22,833 nucleotides of DNA from Gammaproteobacteria bacterium (lineage in GTDB: Bacteria; Pseudomonadota; Gammaproteobacteria; Competibacterales; Competibacteraceae). The stretch covers positions 1-22,833 of the forward strand of contig PWUP01000019.1 of NCBI GenBank assembly GCA_003562535.1, read 5' to 3'. The notes beneath the pieces were generated by a model. It did no database searches. It was not told where the DNA came from and was given only the letters and a program-made list of their open reading frames with translations. Shown piece after piece: positions 22,829-22,833 of this stretch. Made by a program: the position numbers and the translations under genes. Every line of letters starts with the position of its first letter. Positions within the stretch are counted from its first letter, which is position 1.

Positions 22829-22833
22829 TTTTA

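Larger units (their letters stand above)
22633..22833. other. Probable replication origin (oriC), left part
   Basis: The 201 bases upstream of dnaN are non-coding. They hold, in order from dnaN, a 43-bp stretch with only three G/C bases, a DnaA box, an IHF consensus site, four phased DnaA boxes and one inverted box. This is the order of the E. coli oriC left half (unwinding element, R1, IHF, further boxes). No GATC occurs in the region, so Dam/SeqA control as in enterobacteria is unlikely here. The origin may continue to the right of the window. Confidence 0.8.

Overview
The window looks like part of a gammaproteobacterial chromosome next to the replication origin. The right end holds dnaN, recF and gyrB in the classical order on the minus strand. 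Beyond dnaN, at the right edge, lies an AT-rich region with a cluster of DnaA boxes and an IHF-type site. Its order (AT-rich unwinding segment, single DnaA box, IHF site, further boxes) resembles the left half of an enterobacterial oriC. The argS-SPOR protein pair, a uup-type ABC-F gene, rsmD and a DUF1127 protein fit the same assignment. The base composition is moderately GC-rich. I cannot name the genus.

Layout. (1) Positions 2-2080, plus strand: mcl (cut by the left edge) and mch. They encode a malyl-/beta-methylmalyl-/citramalyl-CoA lyase and a mesaconyl-C1-CoA hydratase, and both closely resemble the enzymes of the Chloroflexus 3-hydroxypropionate bi-cycle. (2) 2148-3707, minus: selO, a protein adenylyltransferase, convergent with mch. 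(3) 3835-5678, plus: a HAD phosphatase and a class III CoA-transferase with overlapping stop and start codons. (4) 5657-6381, minus: a probable three-gene unit made of a 28-residue membrane peptide, a DUF1127 protein and a DUF123 (GIY-YIG-like) protein. (5) 6515-11185, plus: a GcvA-like LysR regulator, argS, a SPOR-domain cell-division protein, a short-chain dehydrogenase and a metallo-beta-lactamase-like protein without visible metal ligands. (6) 11342-14114, plus: a PduO-type cobalamin adenosyltransferase, then a membrane-anchored PepSY-flavodoxin-ferredoxin reductase fusion. (7) 14199-22632, all minus: dnaN, recF, gyrB, rsmD, a FIST-domain protein and uup, reading away from the origin. (8) 22633-22833: the origin-like region.

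How the genes may work together. Mcl and Mch together join glyoxylate and propionyl-CoA into mesaconyl-C1-CoA, or run the reverse. The missing partners (mesaconyl-CoA transferase and mesaconyl-C4-CoA hydratase) would have to lie left of the window or elsewhere. The adenosyltransferase would supply adenosylcobalamin, the cofactor of methylmalonyl-CoA mutase, which also handles propionyl-CoA carbon; this metabolic link is an inference. The origin-side block combines the sliding clamp, RecF repair, gyrase, 16S rRNA methylation and an ABC-F translation factor, typical growth-linked functions near an origin.

There is no gene-free stretch longer than 300 bases. I saw no rRNA, tRNA, CRISPR array, insertion sequence or prophage. 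Comparisons to named proteins are from memory, not from computed alignments.
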